This document shows positions 42,503 through 51,143 of a DNA stretch of 64,000 bases, in pieces; within the stretch, counting starts at the first letter, position 1; each line of letters starts with the position of its first letter. The DNA is taken from positions 434,001-498,000 of the forward strand of contig CAXXWT010000004.1 of assembly GCA_963674685.2 (NCBI GenBank), written 5' to 3'. Both the position numbers and the translations under genes were made by a program. The DNA is from G963674685 sp963674685 (GTDB taxonomy: Bacteria > Lernaellota > Lernaellaia > JACKCT01). Under the pieces are notes generated by a model, which did no database searches, was not told where the DNA came from, and saw only the letters and a program-made list of their open reading frames with translations.

Positions 42503-44071
42503 ATGGAAAAACACTTCAAATTCTTTTTAACGGCCGCCCTGGCCGCCTTCATCGCGGCGGCCTGTGGAACCGGATCGGTTCCCCAATCCGCCGATGCCAA
42601 GGTTGAATCGACGCAGGCCTCGACGCCCCCGCCCGTCAATGCGACAAAGTCCGACAAAGCCCGTATGGAGCTTTTCGTGATGTCCCAATGCCCGTTCGGA
42701 ACCAGGGCCGAATCCGTCGTAGCCAAGGTTCTGGAAAATTTGGGGCAATACGTGGACCTGAGCCTCCGTTTTGTCGTCGACGAAACCGGCGGCGCAAACC
42801 AATTTTCCTCTCTGCACGGCGATCCGGAAGTACGGCTCGACCGCGTGCAGGCGTGCGCGGGCATTGTCGATCCGTCCAAACAACTCGCTTTCATCGTCGA
42901 AAGCAACGAAAGCCAAGAGTCGTGGGAACAAGCGGCGGCGAAAATGGAACTCGACGTTAAAGCCATCAATGCATGCCTGACCGACGGACGGGGCGACAAA
43001 GCCTTGTCCGCGGACGCCCGGCGATGCAAGGAAATGAACGTCAACGCCAGCCCGTCTCTGTATATCAACGGCAAAGAATATAAAGGCGCGATTTCGACGC
43101 TGGATATTTTCGAAGCGATCTGCGCTCATTTGAGCGACGCCATGCCGGTCGAGTGCGACGAAGCTCCGGGAGATTTTACCCGCGAGACGCAAGGATCAAG
43201 CTCCTGTTCTCCCGACGGCGCCTTGCCGCCCGTCGATCCCGCCGTGGTGGATGAGACGCCGTTTGAGCACACCATCATCAAAGCCGCCGGTGCGTTTTCC
43301 GATAATATCGAGGACGTCAACGAGCAGACGCAAAAAGTTTATCCCAATGCCACGATCCGGACGATTACGTCCGACTCTGCCGAAGCGAAAAAACTGATCG
43401 CCAAGTATGAAATCAAATGGCTGCCGGCCTACATTTTCCCCAAATCCATCGAAAACCTGAAAAATTTCGATCGGTTCCGGGGGATCATGGTTCCCCTCGG
43501 CGATCCCGCCCAGGCCTACATGCTCGATCCCGTGAGGATTGGCTGCAATTACAATCTGACGCGACCCATGGAAAAAGGACGCATCGAGATTTTTTATACG
43601 CCTTTCAGTCCCAAAGCGTTGACGGTTCTTGCGGACATATTGGACGTTTTGAACGAAAATAAAAAATCGAATCAAAAAATAATTTTGCGTCCTGCCGGAA
43701 TCGTCGCGGAAGGCGACAACGTCGCCGGGCAATACGGCGGCTTTCCGGAAGTGGAAGAGATGGAAAGACATATCGCCATCTATAAATTGCATCCGGAAAA
43801 ACTGCCGGCCTACATCAAGGCCCGAAAGGAAAATCCCTCCGGCTCCTATTGGGAGGATTTCTGCGCGGCCGCGGGACTGGACCCGGCAAAAGTGAAAAAG
43901 GAAGCCCGGTCGGAAGCGACGAAAAAGAAATTGTACGAAAACTCCAAGCTGTATTTCGAGGTCAACGGGACTCCTGAAATCTCCTTTCTCGTCAGCAACG
44001 TGGAGATCGCGCGCGTCGTCGACATCGATGACTTCAAGCGCCTCATGGCGCACGTGAGCGAAGGAAAATAG
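42503..44071 (+). CDS. Lipoprotein with thioredoxin-like domains
   Basis: 522 residues. Lipobox AAAC (C21). The first domain begins MELFVMSQCPFGTRAESVVA and continues with Cys-containing blocks (VQACAGIVD; NACLTDGRG; ARRCKEMNVNASPSLYINGK), the DsbA/GILT-like thioredoxin pattern with cis-Pro in SPSLY, but the second Cys of CxxC is Gly. A second and third thioredoxin-like region follow (IKWLPAYIFPKS; GRIEIFYTPFSPKALTVLAD; VNGTPEISFLVSNVEIARVV). It is probably an anchored periplasmic disulfide or chaperone protein. Start set by CGGAGTG upstream and by the signal peptide. Confidence 0.8.
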   Translation: MEKHFKFFLTAALAAFIAAACGTGSVPQSADAKVESTQASTPPPVNATKSDKARMELFVMSQCPFGTRAESVVAKVLENLGQYVDLSLRFVVDETGGANQFSSLHGDPEVRLDRVQACAGIVDPSKQLAFIVESNESQESWEQAAAKMELDVKAINACLTDGRGDKALSADARRCKEMNVNASPSLYINGKEYKGAISTLDIFEAICAHLSDAMPVECDEAPGDFTRETQGSSSCSPDGALPPVDPAVVDETPFEHTIIKAAGAFSDNIEDVNEQTQKVYPNATIRTITSDSAEAKKLIAKYEIKWLPAYIFPKSIENLKNFDRFRGIMVPLGDPAQAYMLDPVRIGCNYNLTRPMEKGRIEIFYTPFSPKALTVLADILDVLNENKKSNQKIILRPAGIVAEGDNVAGQYGGFPEVEEMERHIAIYKLHPEKLPAYIKARKENPSGSYWEDFCAAAGLDPAKVKKEARSEATKKKLYENSKLYFEVNGTPEISFLVSNVEIARVVDIDDFKRLMAHVSEGK

Positions 44072-44211
44072 GCTTTGACGTTTCGCCGCCCGACGCGCTG
44101 CCGCCAACGGCGGATCGCCCAAAGCAATCGGCGTCGCGGTTCGGGTCAAATCGAACGGAACCGGGCCGCGGGCCTTCCAAAATCGGTCATTTTTTCCTAT
44201 GGTGAGTTCCA

Positions 44212-45417
44212 ATGCGTGTCTTATATGCCATAGCTTCGGATTTGGGCGGCCCCGGAATCGGGACCACGTCGTTTTACGCCGCGAAAGGCCTGCGTGATGC
44301 GGGGCATCTGGCGAACCTGGCCTGCCTGCGCAACGCGCAGGATGATATCGACGCGGAAATAATCACCGAGATACCGTTTTATCGCGACGGCTGGCGGCGG
44401 ATCGTGCCGGACAACATGTTCTTTTCCATGAAGAACAAGCGTTTCGACAAAGGCGTTCAAAAGATATTGAAAGCAAGCGAAGGCGCTTTCGACACGCTGC
44501 ACGCCTGGAACAGCCAGGCGACGGGCGCGGTGAAACTGGCCAAGGAGATGGGGATCAAGGTCGTCATCGACCGCGCCAGCACGCACATCAACGCGCAGAC
44601 GAAAATCCTCACCGAGGCTTACGACAAGCGGGGGCTCAAATACAAGCCGCTGCCGAAGGTCATCGACCGATGCCTGGAAGATTATGAACTGGCGGATAAG
44701 ATCGTCGTACCGTCCCCGCACGCCTGGCAGAGTTTCGTGGACGAGGGCGTTGCCGAAACCAAACTCGTGATCAATCCCTTCGGTTTCGATATTCCGGAAG
44801 ACATCAAAATCGTCAGCCAGCAAAAGCGCGAACCGTTCCGCGTGCTCTTCGTGGGGCAGGTGGGCGTGCGCAAGGGCGTGCCGGATATTTTGGAAGCCTG
44901 GGACGAAATCAAACTGGAAAACGCCGAGCTTGTCATCGTGGGCTCCATGGAGAAAAAAGCCGAGCGCGTTTTCAAGCCCTGGTTCGACCGCGACGACATT
45001 TTCTTCACGGGATATTCCGACAATCCGTTCGAGCATATGGCCTACGCGCATGTTTTCTGCTTCCCATCCCTGGAAGAAGGCAGCGCCCTGGCGACCTACG
45101 AGGCCATGGCTCACGGTCTGCCCATGATCGTCACTACGTCGGCCGGTTCCGTGGCCGAATACGGCAAGTCGGCGCTTTTCGTGCCGCCCGGCGATCCCGG
45201 AGCCATCGGCGCCGCCATCAAAAAGCTCTACCATGACGAGGAGCTTTCCGCCGCCATCGGGCATCTGGGCCGGGAAAGGATCAAGGAATATTCCTGGCAG
45301 GCTTACGGAATGCGCACGGCGAAAATCCACGAAATCCTCGCCGAATCCAAAGAGCCGGAAACCAAAGAACCGGAAACCAAGCCCGAGCCTGAGGCCGAAC
45401 CTCCCAAAGAAGCCTGA
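44212..45417 (+). CDS. GT4-type glycosyltransferase
   Basis: 401 residues with the GT-B fold. Seen: DLGGPGIGTTSFYAAKGLRD near the N-terminus, FRVLFVGQVGVRKGVPDILE, LVIVGSMEKKAERVF, and the donor-binding EEGSALATYEAMAHGLPMIV with the E-x7-E pair, then SVAEYGKSALFVPPGD. It transfers a sugar from a nucleotide donor to an unknown acceptor. The last ~22 residues are a low-complexity EPETKEPETKPEPEAEP tail unlike the catalytic core. No polymerase or other glycan genes are adjacent. Confidence 0.9.
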   Translation: MRVLYAIASDLGGPGIGTTSFYAAKGLRDAGHLANLACLRNAQDDIDAEIITEIPFYRDGWRRIVPDNMFFSMKNKRFDKGVQKILKASEGAFDTLHAWNSQATGAVKLAKEMGIKVVIDRASTHINAQTKILTEAYDKRGLKYKPLPKVIDRCLEDYELADKIVVPSPHAWQSFVDEGVAETKLVINPFGFDIPEDIKIVSQQKREPFRVLFVGQVGVRKGVPDILEAWDEIKLENAELVIVGSMEKKAERVFKPWFDRDDIFFTGYSDNPFEHMAYAHVFCFPSLEEGSALATYEAMAHGLPMIVTTSAGSVAEYGKSALFVPPGDPGAIGAAIKKLYHDEELSAAIGHLGRERIKEYSWQAYGMRTAKIHEILAESKEPETKEPETKPEPEAEPPKEA

Positions 45418-45516
45418 CGGTTAATTTTGCGGATCAGCGTCGCCTTCGAACTCCGTTCGGATCATTCGTGAAGAAACTGATCGGCGATACGATATTTTTC
45501 CTCCTTATGTTTCAGG

Positions 45517-46281
45517 TCAGGTCGCGTCCGGGATGGGGATGTCCATGTTTTTCAACAGGCGCTGTATGACGTAGGAGCCGACGTGTTCGGCGAATGATCC
45601 GGGGCCGAATCCGGCGTCGAAGCCCAGTTCCAAAGCCAGCATATGGTCGACGCGCGGTCCGCCGCAGATGAACAGGAAACGTTCGCGCATATCGGACGCC
45701 TCGGCGAGTTCGATGAGTTTCGTCAGATTCAAACGGTGCAGATCGTTGCCGGTGACGACCTGACTGGCCAAAACCGCGTCGGCGTTAAGCGAATCGGCCT
45801 TTTCCAAAAGCTTTTCCGGCGGCGTCTGCGCGCCCAAATTGTGCGCCTCGATCATCCGGTATCTTTCCAGGCCGTAGTGTCCGTGAAATCCCTTCATGTT
45901 CATGATGGCGTCGATGCCCACGGTATGCGCGTCGGTGCCGATGCACGCGCCCACGAAGACCAGTTTCCGGCCGATTTTTTCCTCGATGATATGATCGCAG
46001 GTCTCCCTGTCCCAGACGAGGACGTCCACGGTGGGAACCTTCAGGCTCTTTACGTTGACGGATTTATCGCTCTTGCCGTACACGACAAAAAAGGTAAAGC
46101 CGCCCAAGTCGGCCTTGTGAGCCACGCCGACTTCCCTGAAACCCAATTTCTTCGCGTAGGCTTTTGCGGCGTGAGGCGCTTTTTCATCGCACGGAATCGG
46201 CAGCGTGAACGATAGCTGCACCGCTCCGTCATCGAGCTTGTCTCCGTATGGCCTGATCTTTTTCATGTCGATTTGGCTCAT
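45517..46281 (-). CDS. kamE: Lysine 5,6-aminomutase beta-subunit-like protein (orphan)
   Basis: 254 residues matching KamE/OraS-type B12-dependent aminomutase beta subunits: IRPYGDKLDDGAVQLSFTLP, FTFFVVYGKSDKSVNVKSL, GACIGTDAHTVGIDAIMNMK with the cobalamin His (H119), PLP Lys (K130), then GFHGHYGLERYRMIEAHNLG, VLASQVVTGND and FICGGPR. All cofactor residues known from the Clostridium enzyme are present. The alpha subunit (KamD), which carries the PLP/substrate site, is not encoded next to it or elsewhere in the window, so either it lies elsewhere in the genome or this subunit has been re-used. Confidence 0.85.
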   Translation of the reverse strand: MSQIDMKKIRPYGDKLDDGAVQLSFTLPIPCDEKAPHAAKAYAKKLGFREVGVAHKADLGGFTFFVVYGKSDKSVNVKSLKVPTVDVLVWDRETCDHIIEEKIGRKLVFVGACIGTDAHTVGIDAIMNMKGFHGHYGLERYRMIEAHNLGAQTPPEKLLEKADSLNADAVLASQVVTGNDLHRLNLTKLIELAEASDMRERFLFICGGPRVDHMLALELGFDAGFGPGSFAEHVGSYVIQRLLKNMDIPIPDAT

Positions 46282-46495
46282 GTTGCGTCCCTCGTTTTTT
46301 TCGACGCGATTCTATCCCAAAGATCGCCGGCGTCCAAGGCGGACTTTGCGCGCGTCGAAATTCGAATCGACGCGTCGTTTTCGCATTATTCCGGCTGCTG
46401 AGTGCTGTGACATAATCCCCGTGCATTTCATACGCCGCTTGAAAGGAATCCCGGCGGCTGATAATAGAGCGAAGACGAATTGCAAGAGGTTACTC

Positions 46496-48292
46496 ATGGA
46501 AGATAAAAATTTGGCCCACATGTTTTTGAACCGCAGCCGTACGCATAAAAAGAATCCCCTGATCTTGAGCTACCGGAAAGATCATTGGAACGTCATTTCG
46601 TGGCGCTATTCCCGAAGGACCGTGCGGAAACTGGCTTTGGGTCTGATCGCGATGGGCATGAACCTGGGCGACCGCGTGACCGTCGTCGCGTCCAATCGCG
46701 CCAAATGGATTTTTTGCGATCTGGCCGTTCTTTGCGCCGGCGGGGTCGTTGTTCCTCTTCAGCATGACGGCACGTCCGATGAAGTTCATCGCATCGTCAA
46801 GGAATCCGAAAGCCGATACCTCATCGTCTCGGATTACAACCTGCTGAGGAAAATCACCAGCGGCTCCACCAGATTCCCCGATGTGGAAAAAATCATCGTT
46901 CTGGAAATGGTTACGGGGATCAAGGAGAAGGACGAGAGGATCACGAGTTATTCCGAAATCAGCCGGCGGGGAAAAGGCCATGAGCGCTCCCACTCTTTCG
47001 AGGAGCGCATCGAACAAATCACGATGGACGATCCGGCCACGATAATGTTTACCACGGACGCCGAGGGGGAGTCCAAAGGCGTGGTCCTCAGTCATGGCAA
47101 CATACACGCCACGATCGCTTCCCTTGGCGGCATACTCGCAACCGACCAGGAAGATGTCTTCATTCATTCCCTTCCGTTGACGTACGGACCATGCCGCGTA
47201 TTCGGTTATTTCCTTCCCATTTTCGCCGGCGGAGCCATGGTGATTTCGGATTCCGGGGAAATGGAAGAAAAGCTTTTCGTCAACGCGCATCCGACCATCG
47301 CCCTGGCTGTCCCGCGAAACCTGGAGAGTATTCGGAAACGAATTCTATCGAAAGTGGACCGCGAAAAAGGCGCCATGGGAAGAAAGCTTTTCTATTGGGC
47401 TCTGGATGTCGGCAAAAGAGTATTGCGCGCCAGTACGGAGGGAAAACCCGTCTCATTTACGCTGGCCATGAAATATTTCTTCGCGCAGTGGTTTGTTTTT
47501 CGGAAAATCAAAGCCGACTTCGGCGGCAAGCTGCGAATGTGCATCTGTTCCGGCGCGCCCCTCGTGCAGGAACTGGCGGAATTTTTCTTCACGATAGGGC
47601 TGCCTGTTTTTGACGCGTACGGCCTGACCGAGTCGACGTGCGTTATCTCCATGAACAGCCCTGAGAATTTCAAACTGGGAACCGTGGGCAAGGCGATCCC
47701 CGGTGTGGAAATGCGACTGTCGGGCGATGAAGAAATTCAGTGCCGGGGAGCGAATGTGATGAAGGGTTTTTACAACGACGACGAGAAGCGAAGACAGGTT
47801 ATGGCCGGCGAGTGGCTGATTACGGGAGATCTCGGGACCATCGACGAAGAAGGCTTTTTGAAAATCACGGGCCGAAAAAAGGACGTGATCATTACCAGCG
47901 CCGGCGAGAACATTTCACCCAAGTCTATCGAAAACTCCCTGACGATCAGCCGGTATATCAAACAGGCGAATGTTGTCGGCAACGGCAGAAAATATCTCAC
48001 CGCCATCATCGTCCCGGATTTGAACGAGTTGCGCGAATACGCCCACAGCCACGAGCTTCATTTCGCGGACATGACCGATCTGCTGTATTCCGACGAGGCC
48101 CGGAAGGTGCTCGAGGAAATCGTGGCGCGAGTCAACGAAGAATCCGGCAGGCAGGACAGAATCAGGGATTTCATTATCGCCGAAAGCGAGTTTTCCGTCG
48201 CCAACAACATGCTGACTTCGGCCTTGAAAAATAACCGGCGCAAGATCGAAGAGTACTACGCCAGGCAGATCGAAAGAATGTACGGATCCTAA
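46496..48292 (+). CDS. Long-chain acyl-CoA synthetase-like AMP-forming enzyme, atypical P-loop
   Basis: 598 residues from ATG 46496. ANL-superfamily blocks seen: LICSGAPLV-type core MCICSGAPLVQELAEFFFTI, FDAYGLTESTCVISMN (A5), WLITGDLGTIDEEGFLKITG (A7), RKKDVIITSAGENISP (A8), and the A10-type Lys in SALKNNRRKI. The adenylation P-loop, normally TSGTTGxPKG, is TTDAEGESKG (~186-195), losing the Ser/Thr/Gly run that holds ATP. The protein may still bind acyl-AMP poorly, be inactive, or activate a different substrate. Divergent from kamE; not in an obvious fatty-acid operon. Confidence 0.83.
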   Translation: MEDKNLAHMFLNRSRTHKKNPLILSYRKDHWNVISWRYSRRTVRKLALGLIAMGMNLGDRVTVVASNRAKWIFCDLAVLCAGGVVVPLQHDGTSDEVHRIVKESESRYLIVSDYNLLRKITSGSTRFPDVEKIIVLEMVTGIKEKDERITSYSEISRRGKGHERSHSFEERIEQITMDDPATIMFTTDAEGESKGVVLSHGNIHATIASLGGILATDQEDVFIHSLPLTYGPCRVFGYFLPIFAGGAMVISDSGEMEEKLFVNAHPTIALAVPRNLESIRKRILSKVDREKGAMGRKLFYWALDVGKRVLRASTEGKPVSFTLAMKYFFAQWFVFRKIKADFGGKLRMCICSGAPLVQELAEFFFTIGLPVFDAYGLTESTCVISMNSPENFKLGTVGKAIPGVEMRLSGDEEIQCRGANVMKGFYNDDEKRRQVMAGEWLITGDLGTIDEEGFLKITGRKKDVIITSAGENISPKSIENSLTISRYIKQANVVGNGRKYLTAIIVPDLNELREYAHSHELHFADMTDLLYSDEARKVLEEIVARVNEESGRQDRIRDFIIAESEFSVANNMLTSALKNNRRKIEEYYARQIERMYGS

Positions 48293-48311
48293 ATTGGCGC
48301 GCCCGTTAATT

Positions 48312-49442
48312 TCAGGATAGTTCGCTGTCGGCAAGCAGAATTTTCAGGCGCGCGGCGACGCGCACTACATCATCTTTTGATATTTCCGGATAGATCGGCA
48401 GGGATATCAATTCTCCCGCGGCCCGCTCCGTTTCCGGCAGGCCGCTTTCCGGATTGTGATATTGCGCGAAAGCTTTTTGCCGGTGCGCGGGAATCGGGTA
48501 ATGGATGGACGCCGGGATGCCCGATTCGCGAAGTTTCCGCAAAACCCGGTCCCTGTTTTTCACCCTGACGGCGTAGACGTGATAAACGGGCGTGCAACAA
48601 TCTTCGACGTCGATTCTTCGAAGATCCCGCACGTCCCGCAATTGCTCGTCGTAAAGGGCCGCGACGGCGCGGCGTTTTTCATTCCACTGATCCAGGTATT
48701 TTAACTTCACGCGTAAAACAGCCGCCTGTATTTCGTCGAATCGGCTGTTTTGCCCCGGGAATTCGTGCAGGTGCTTTTCACTCCGGCCGTGGTTGCGGGC
48801 TTTGGCGAGCCACGACGCCAGATTGTCGTCATTCGTGGCGACGGCTCCCGCGTCGCCGTAGGCTCCCAGATTTTTGCTGGGATAAAAACTGAAAGCCGCC
48901 GCGTCGCCCAGGCTGCCCGCAAAGCGCGTTTTGTATTTGGCTCCATGGGCCTGGGCCGCGTCTTCGACGACGCGAAGCCCGCGGCGTCCGGCGATTTCCA
49001 TCAGAAGGTCCATATCCACGCATTGCCCGTACAGATGCACCGGGATGACGGCTTTGGTTCGCGGGGTGACGGCCTGCTCGATTTTCGAAACATCCATCAG
49101 GCAAGAGCCGGGACGCACGTCGACGAATACGGGTCTGGCGCCGGCCAGAACAACGGCCTCGGCCGTAGCGACAAATGTGTGAGACACGGTGACGACTTCG
49201 TCTCCGGGGCCGACGCCCCATCCGCGCAATGCCAGGGCCAGAGCGTCCGTGGCGCTGGCGCAGGCGACGCAGTGCGCGGCGCCGCAGTATTCGGCGAATT
49301 CCTTTTCGAAGGCCGCCGTCTCGGGACCCAGGATGAAGCGGTTGCTTTGCAAAACGCGCTTTATGGCGGCGTCGATTTCATCCCGGATGGACTCATACTG
49401 CGCGGCCAGATCGACGAAGGGAATCGCGTCGCCGGTTTTCAT
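48312..49442 (-). CDS. DegT/DnrJ/EryC1-family sugar aminotransferase (last gene of sugar operon)
   Basis: 376 residues from ATG 49442, which overlaps the upstream gene's stop. PLP-dependent sugar aminotransferase (fold type I). Seen: DLAAQYESIRDEIDAAI, RFILGPETAAFEKEF, ASATDALALAL, GDEVVTVSHTFVATAEA, VIPVHLYGQ, VVEDAAQAHGA and the Schiff-base Lys in FSFYPSKNLGAYGD (K190). It would aminate a 3- or 4-keto nucleotide sugar made by the upstream enzymes. The second family member in the same operon starts at 53297; the two probably act on different keto sugars or one is an alternative. Confidence 0.92.
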   Translation of the reverse strand: MKTGDAIPFVDLAAQYESIRDEIDAAIKRVLQSNRFILGPETAAFEKEFAEYCGAAHCVACASATDALALALRGWGVGPGDEVVTVSHTFVATAEAVVLAGARPVFVDVRPGSCLMDVSKIEQAVTPRTKAVIPVHLYGQCVDMDLLMEIAGRRGLRVVEDAAQAHGAKYKTRFAGSLGDAAAFSFYPSKNLGAYGDAGAVATNDDNLASWLAKARNHGRSEKHLHEFPGQNSRFDEIQAAVLRVKLKYLDQWNEKRRAVAALYDEQLRDVRDLRRIDVEDCCTPVYHVYAVRVKNRDRVLRKLRESGIPASIHYPIPAHRQKAFAQYHNPESGLPETERAAGELISLPIYPEISKDDVVRVAARLKILLADSELS

Positions 49443-50083
49443 GGGCGGCTTCCGTAGATCAAACGGTTCGTTTCCCCGTCGCGCAGGTCGTCTCTTTTCC
49501 CGATGATTATCGCGGGATTTCCGGCGACGACAACGCCGGCTGCCACATCTTGCGTGACGACGGAGCCTGCGCCGATCAGGGTGTTTTCCCCGATGGTCAG
49601 CCCCGGCAGTATGACGGCGCGGGCGCCGATGACGGCTCCTTTTTCCAGCGTCACGCCGCGCAGGTTCTTTTTGGCGTCCGCCGAAGCCGGGTATTTCGCA
49701 TTGGTCAAGGCGGCGCCGGGGCCGATCCAGCAATCATCGGCGATGACGCAGTATTCGGGAACGAACGCCATCGAGTGCAGCCTGACGCCGTTTCCCATTT
49801 TCACGGAAAATTCCACGACCGAACCGCTGCCCACGCTGCAACCGTCGCCCAGCCGGCAATGCTCCCGGATGAGCGCGTGGTGGCCGCTTTGAAATCCGTC
49901 GCCGATAACCGCTCCCGCGTAGATGACGGTGTGGGAGCGAATGACGGCGTTTTGTCCCAGGCGCGTGGCGAATTGTCCGACGGATGCGCCTTCCGGCGGA
50001 CGCCCGAGGATGACGAAGGGATCGATTCGCGCGCCGTCATCAATGGAAACATTCGGATATATGACGATGTTGTCGCGTTGCAT
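49439..50083 (-). CDS. Left-handed beta-helix (hexapeptide) acyltransferase
   Basis: 214 residues of hexapeptide repeats ([LIV]G.....-type: VIGDGF, IGPGAALTNAKYPASADAKK, KGAVIGARAVILPGLTIGEN, TLIGAGSVVTQDVAAGVVVA, GNPAIIIG). It resembles sugar O- or N-acetyltransferases of the WbpD/PglD type, trimeric and acetyl-CoA dependent. Its place between the dehydrogenase and aminotransferase suggests acetylation of the new amino group. The start MQRDNIVIYPNVSI is fixed by the upstream gene boundary; the ATGA overlap with the next gene implies coupled translation. Confidence 0.92.
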   Translation of the reverse strand: MQRDNIVIYPNVSIDDGARIDPFVILGRPPEGASVGQFATRLGQNAVIRSHTVIYAGAVIGDGFQSGHHALIREHCRLGDGCSVGSGSVVEFSVKMGNGVRLHSMAFVPEYCVIADDCWIGPGAALTNAKYPASADAKKNLRGVTLEKGAVIGARAVILPGLTIGENTLIGAGSVVTQDVAAGVVVAGNPAIIIGKRDDLRDGETNRLIYGSRP

Positions 50084-50087
50084 GGTT

Positions 50088-51143
50088 TTATCCGACTCCG
50101 GGATCGCGCCGGCGTCCCGAATAGCGCAACCGGACTTCGCGGCCGGTGGCGGCGGCCTGGTAGATCGCCTCCACGAGCTCGACGGACTTGCGCTCCTCGA
50201 TGCCGTCGAGCATGTGGCGGCGTTTCGTCCGGATGCTTTTGACCACGTCCTTGTAAAACTCCTGATGCCCGTAGGCCTTGACGCCCGGGGGATTGAAGGC
50301 GTCGTTGCCGATGCTTTCGATTCCCGAAGGCTGATCGACAAAGCTCCAGGTTTTGAGTTTTTCCATATAAAAGCCGTCGATCACCACGGAGCCCTTTTCG
50401 CCCATGACGGTGATGCCGCCTTCCAGATCGTCGGGCCGCGTCGCCGTCGTGGCCTCGATGACGCCCAGGGCGCCGGAGGTGAAGCGGAGGATCGCCACGC
50501 CCACATCCTCCGTCTCGATGTCCACGAGGCGTCGCGCCGTATAAGCCTGCACGCTTTGGACGGGGCCCATGAGGTGCTGCAAAAGGTCCACGAAATGATT
50601 GGCCTGGTTGGCGAACAGCCCGCCGTCGTCTTTGAGAGTTCCCCGCCAGGGATCCGAGTCGTAATAATCCTGAGTTCTTCGCCAGCGGATGCGAACGGAG
50701 CCGAGAGTCAGCTTGCCGAAACGTCCCGCTTGCGCGGCTTCGCGCAGTTTGACCACGGGACGGTTGTAGCGGTTTTGTTTGACCACGAAAATCGACGCCC
50801 CGTTTGTTTCGCAGGTTTCCAGCAGCCGGTCCGCGTCGTCCAGCGTAAGGGTCATGGGCTTTTCGATCACCAGGTGACGCGTGTACGGCGCCGCGGCGCA
50901 GGCCACGTCGCAATGGAAGCCGCTTTCGACCAAAACGACCGTGATATCGGGGGTTAATTCTTTGAGCATCCTCGTCGCGTCGTCGAAAGCGCCGACGCCG
51001 CAAAGCTCGGCCCGTTTTTTCGCCAGGTCGATTTTCCGGTCGCAGACTCCCGTCAGACGCAAATCGTCGATGCGCCCGATCACGTCGATATGCTTTTCGG
51101 AAATTCGGCCGCAGCCGATCAGGGCGATGTTCAAGGGCGTCAT
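50088..51143 (-). CDS. Gfo/Idh/MocA-family NAD(P)-dependent sugar dehydrogenase
   Basis: 351 residues. N-terminal Rossmann domain NIALIGCGRISEKHIDVIGR, with the catalytic-site EKPM in HLVIEKPMTLTLDDADRL; C-terminal alpha/beta domain (LTLGSVRIRWRRTQDYYDSD, GLFANQANHFVDLLQHLMG). Matches WlbA/WbpB-like oxidases that make a 3-keto nucleotide sugar for the aminotransferase step. It overlaps the dehydratase-like gene by four bases (ATGA) and precedes the acetyltransferase by four. Confidence 0.92.
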   Translation of the reverse strand: MTPLNIALIGCGRISEKHIDVIGRIDDLRLTGVCDRKIDLAKKRAELCGVGAFDDATRMLKELTPDITVVLVESGFHCDVACAAAPYTRHLVIEKPMTLTLDDADRLLETCETNGASIFVVKQNRYNRPVVKLREAAQAGRFGKLTLGSVRIRWRRTQDYYDSDPWRGTLKDDGGLFANQANHFVDLLQHLMGPVQSVQAYTARRLVDIETEDVGVAILRFTSGALGVIEATTATRPDDLEGGITVMGEKGSVVIDGFYMEKLKTWSFVDQPSGIESIGNDAFNPPGVKAYGHQEFYKDVVKSIRTKRRHMLDGIEERKSVELVEAIYQAAATGREVRLRYSGRRRDPGVG

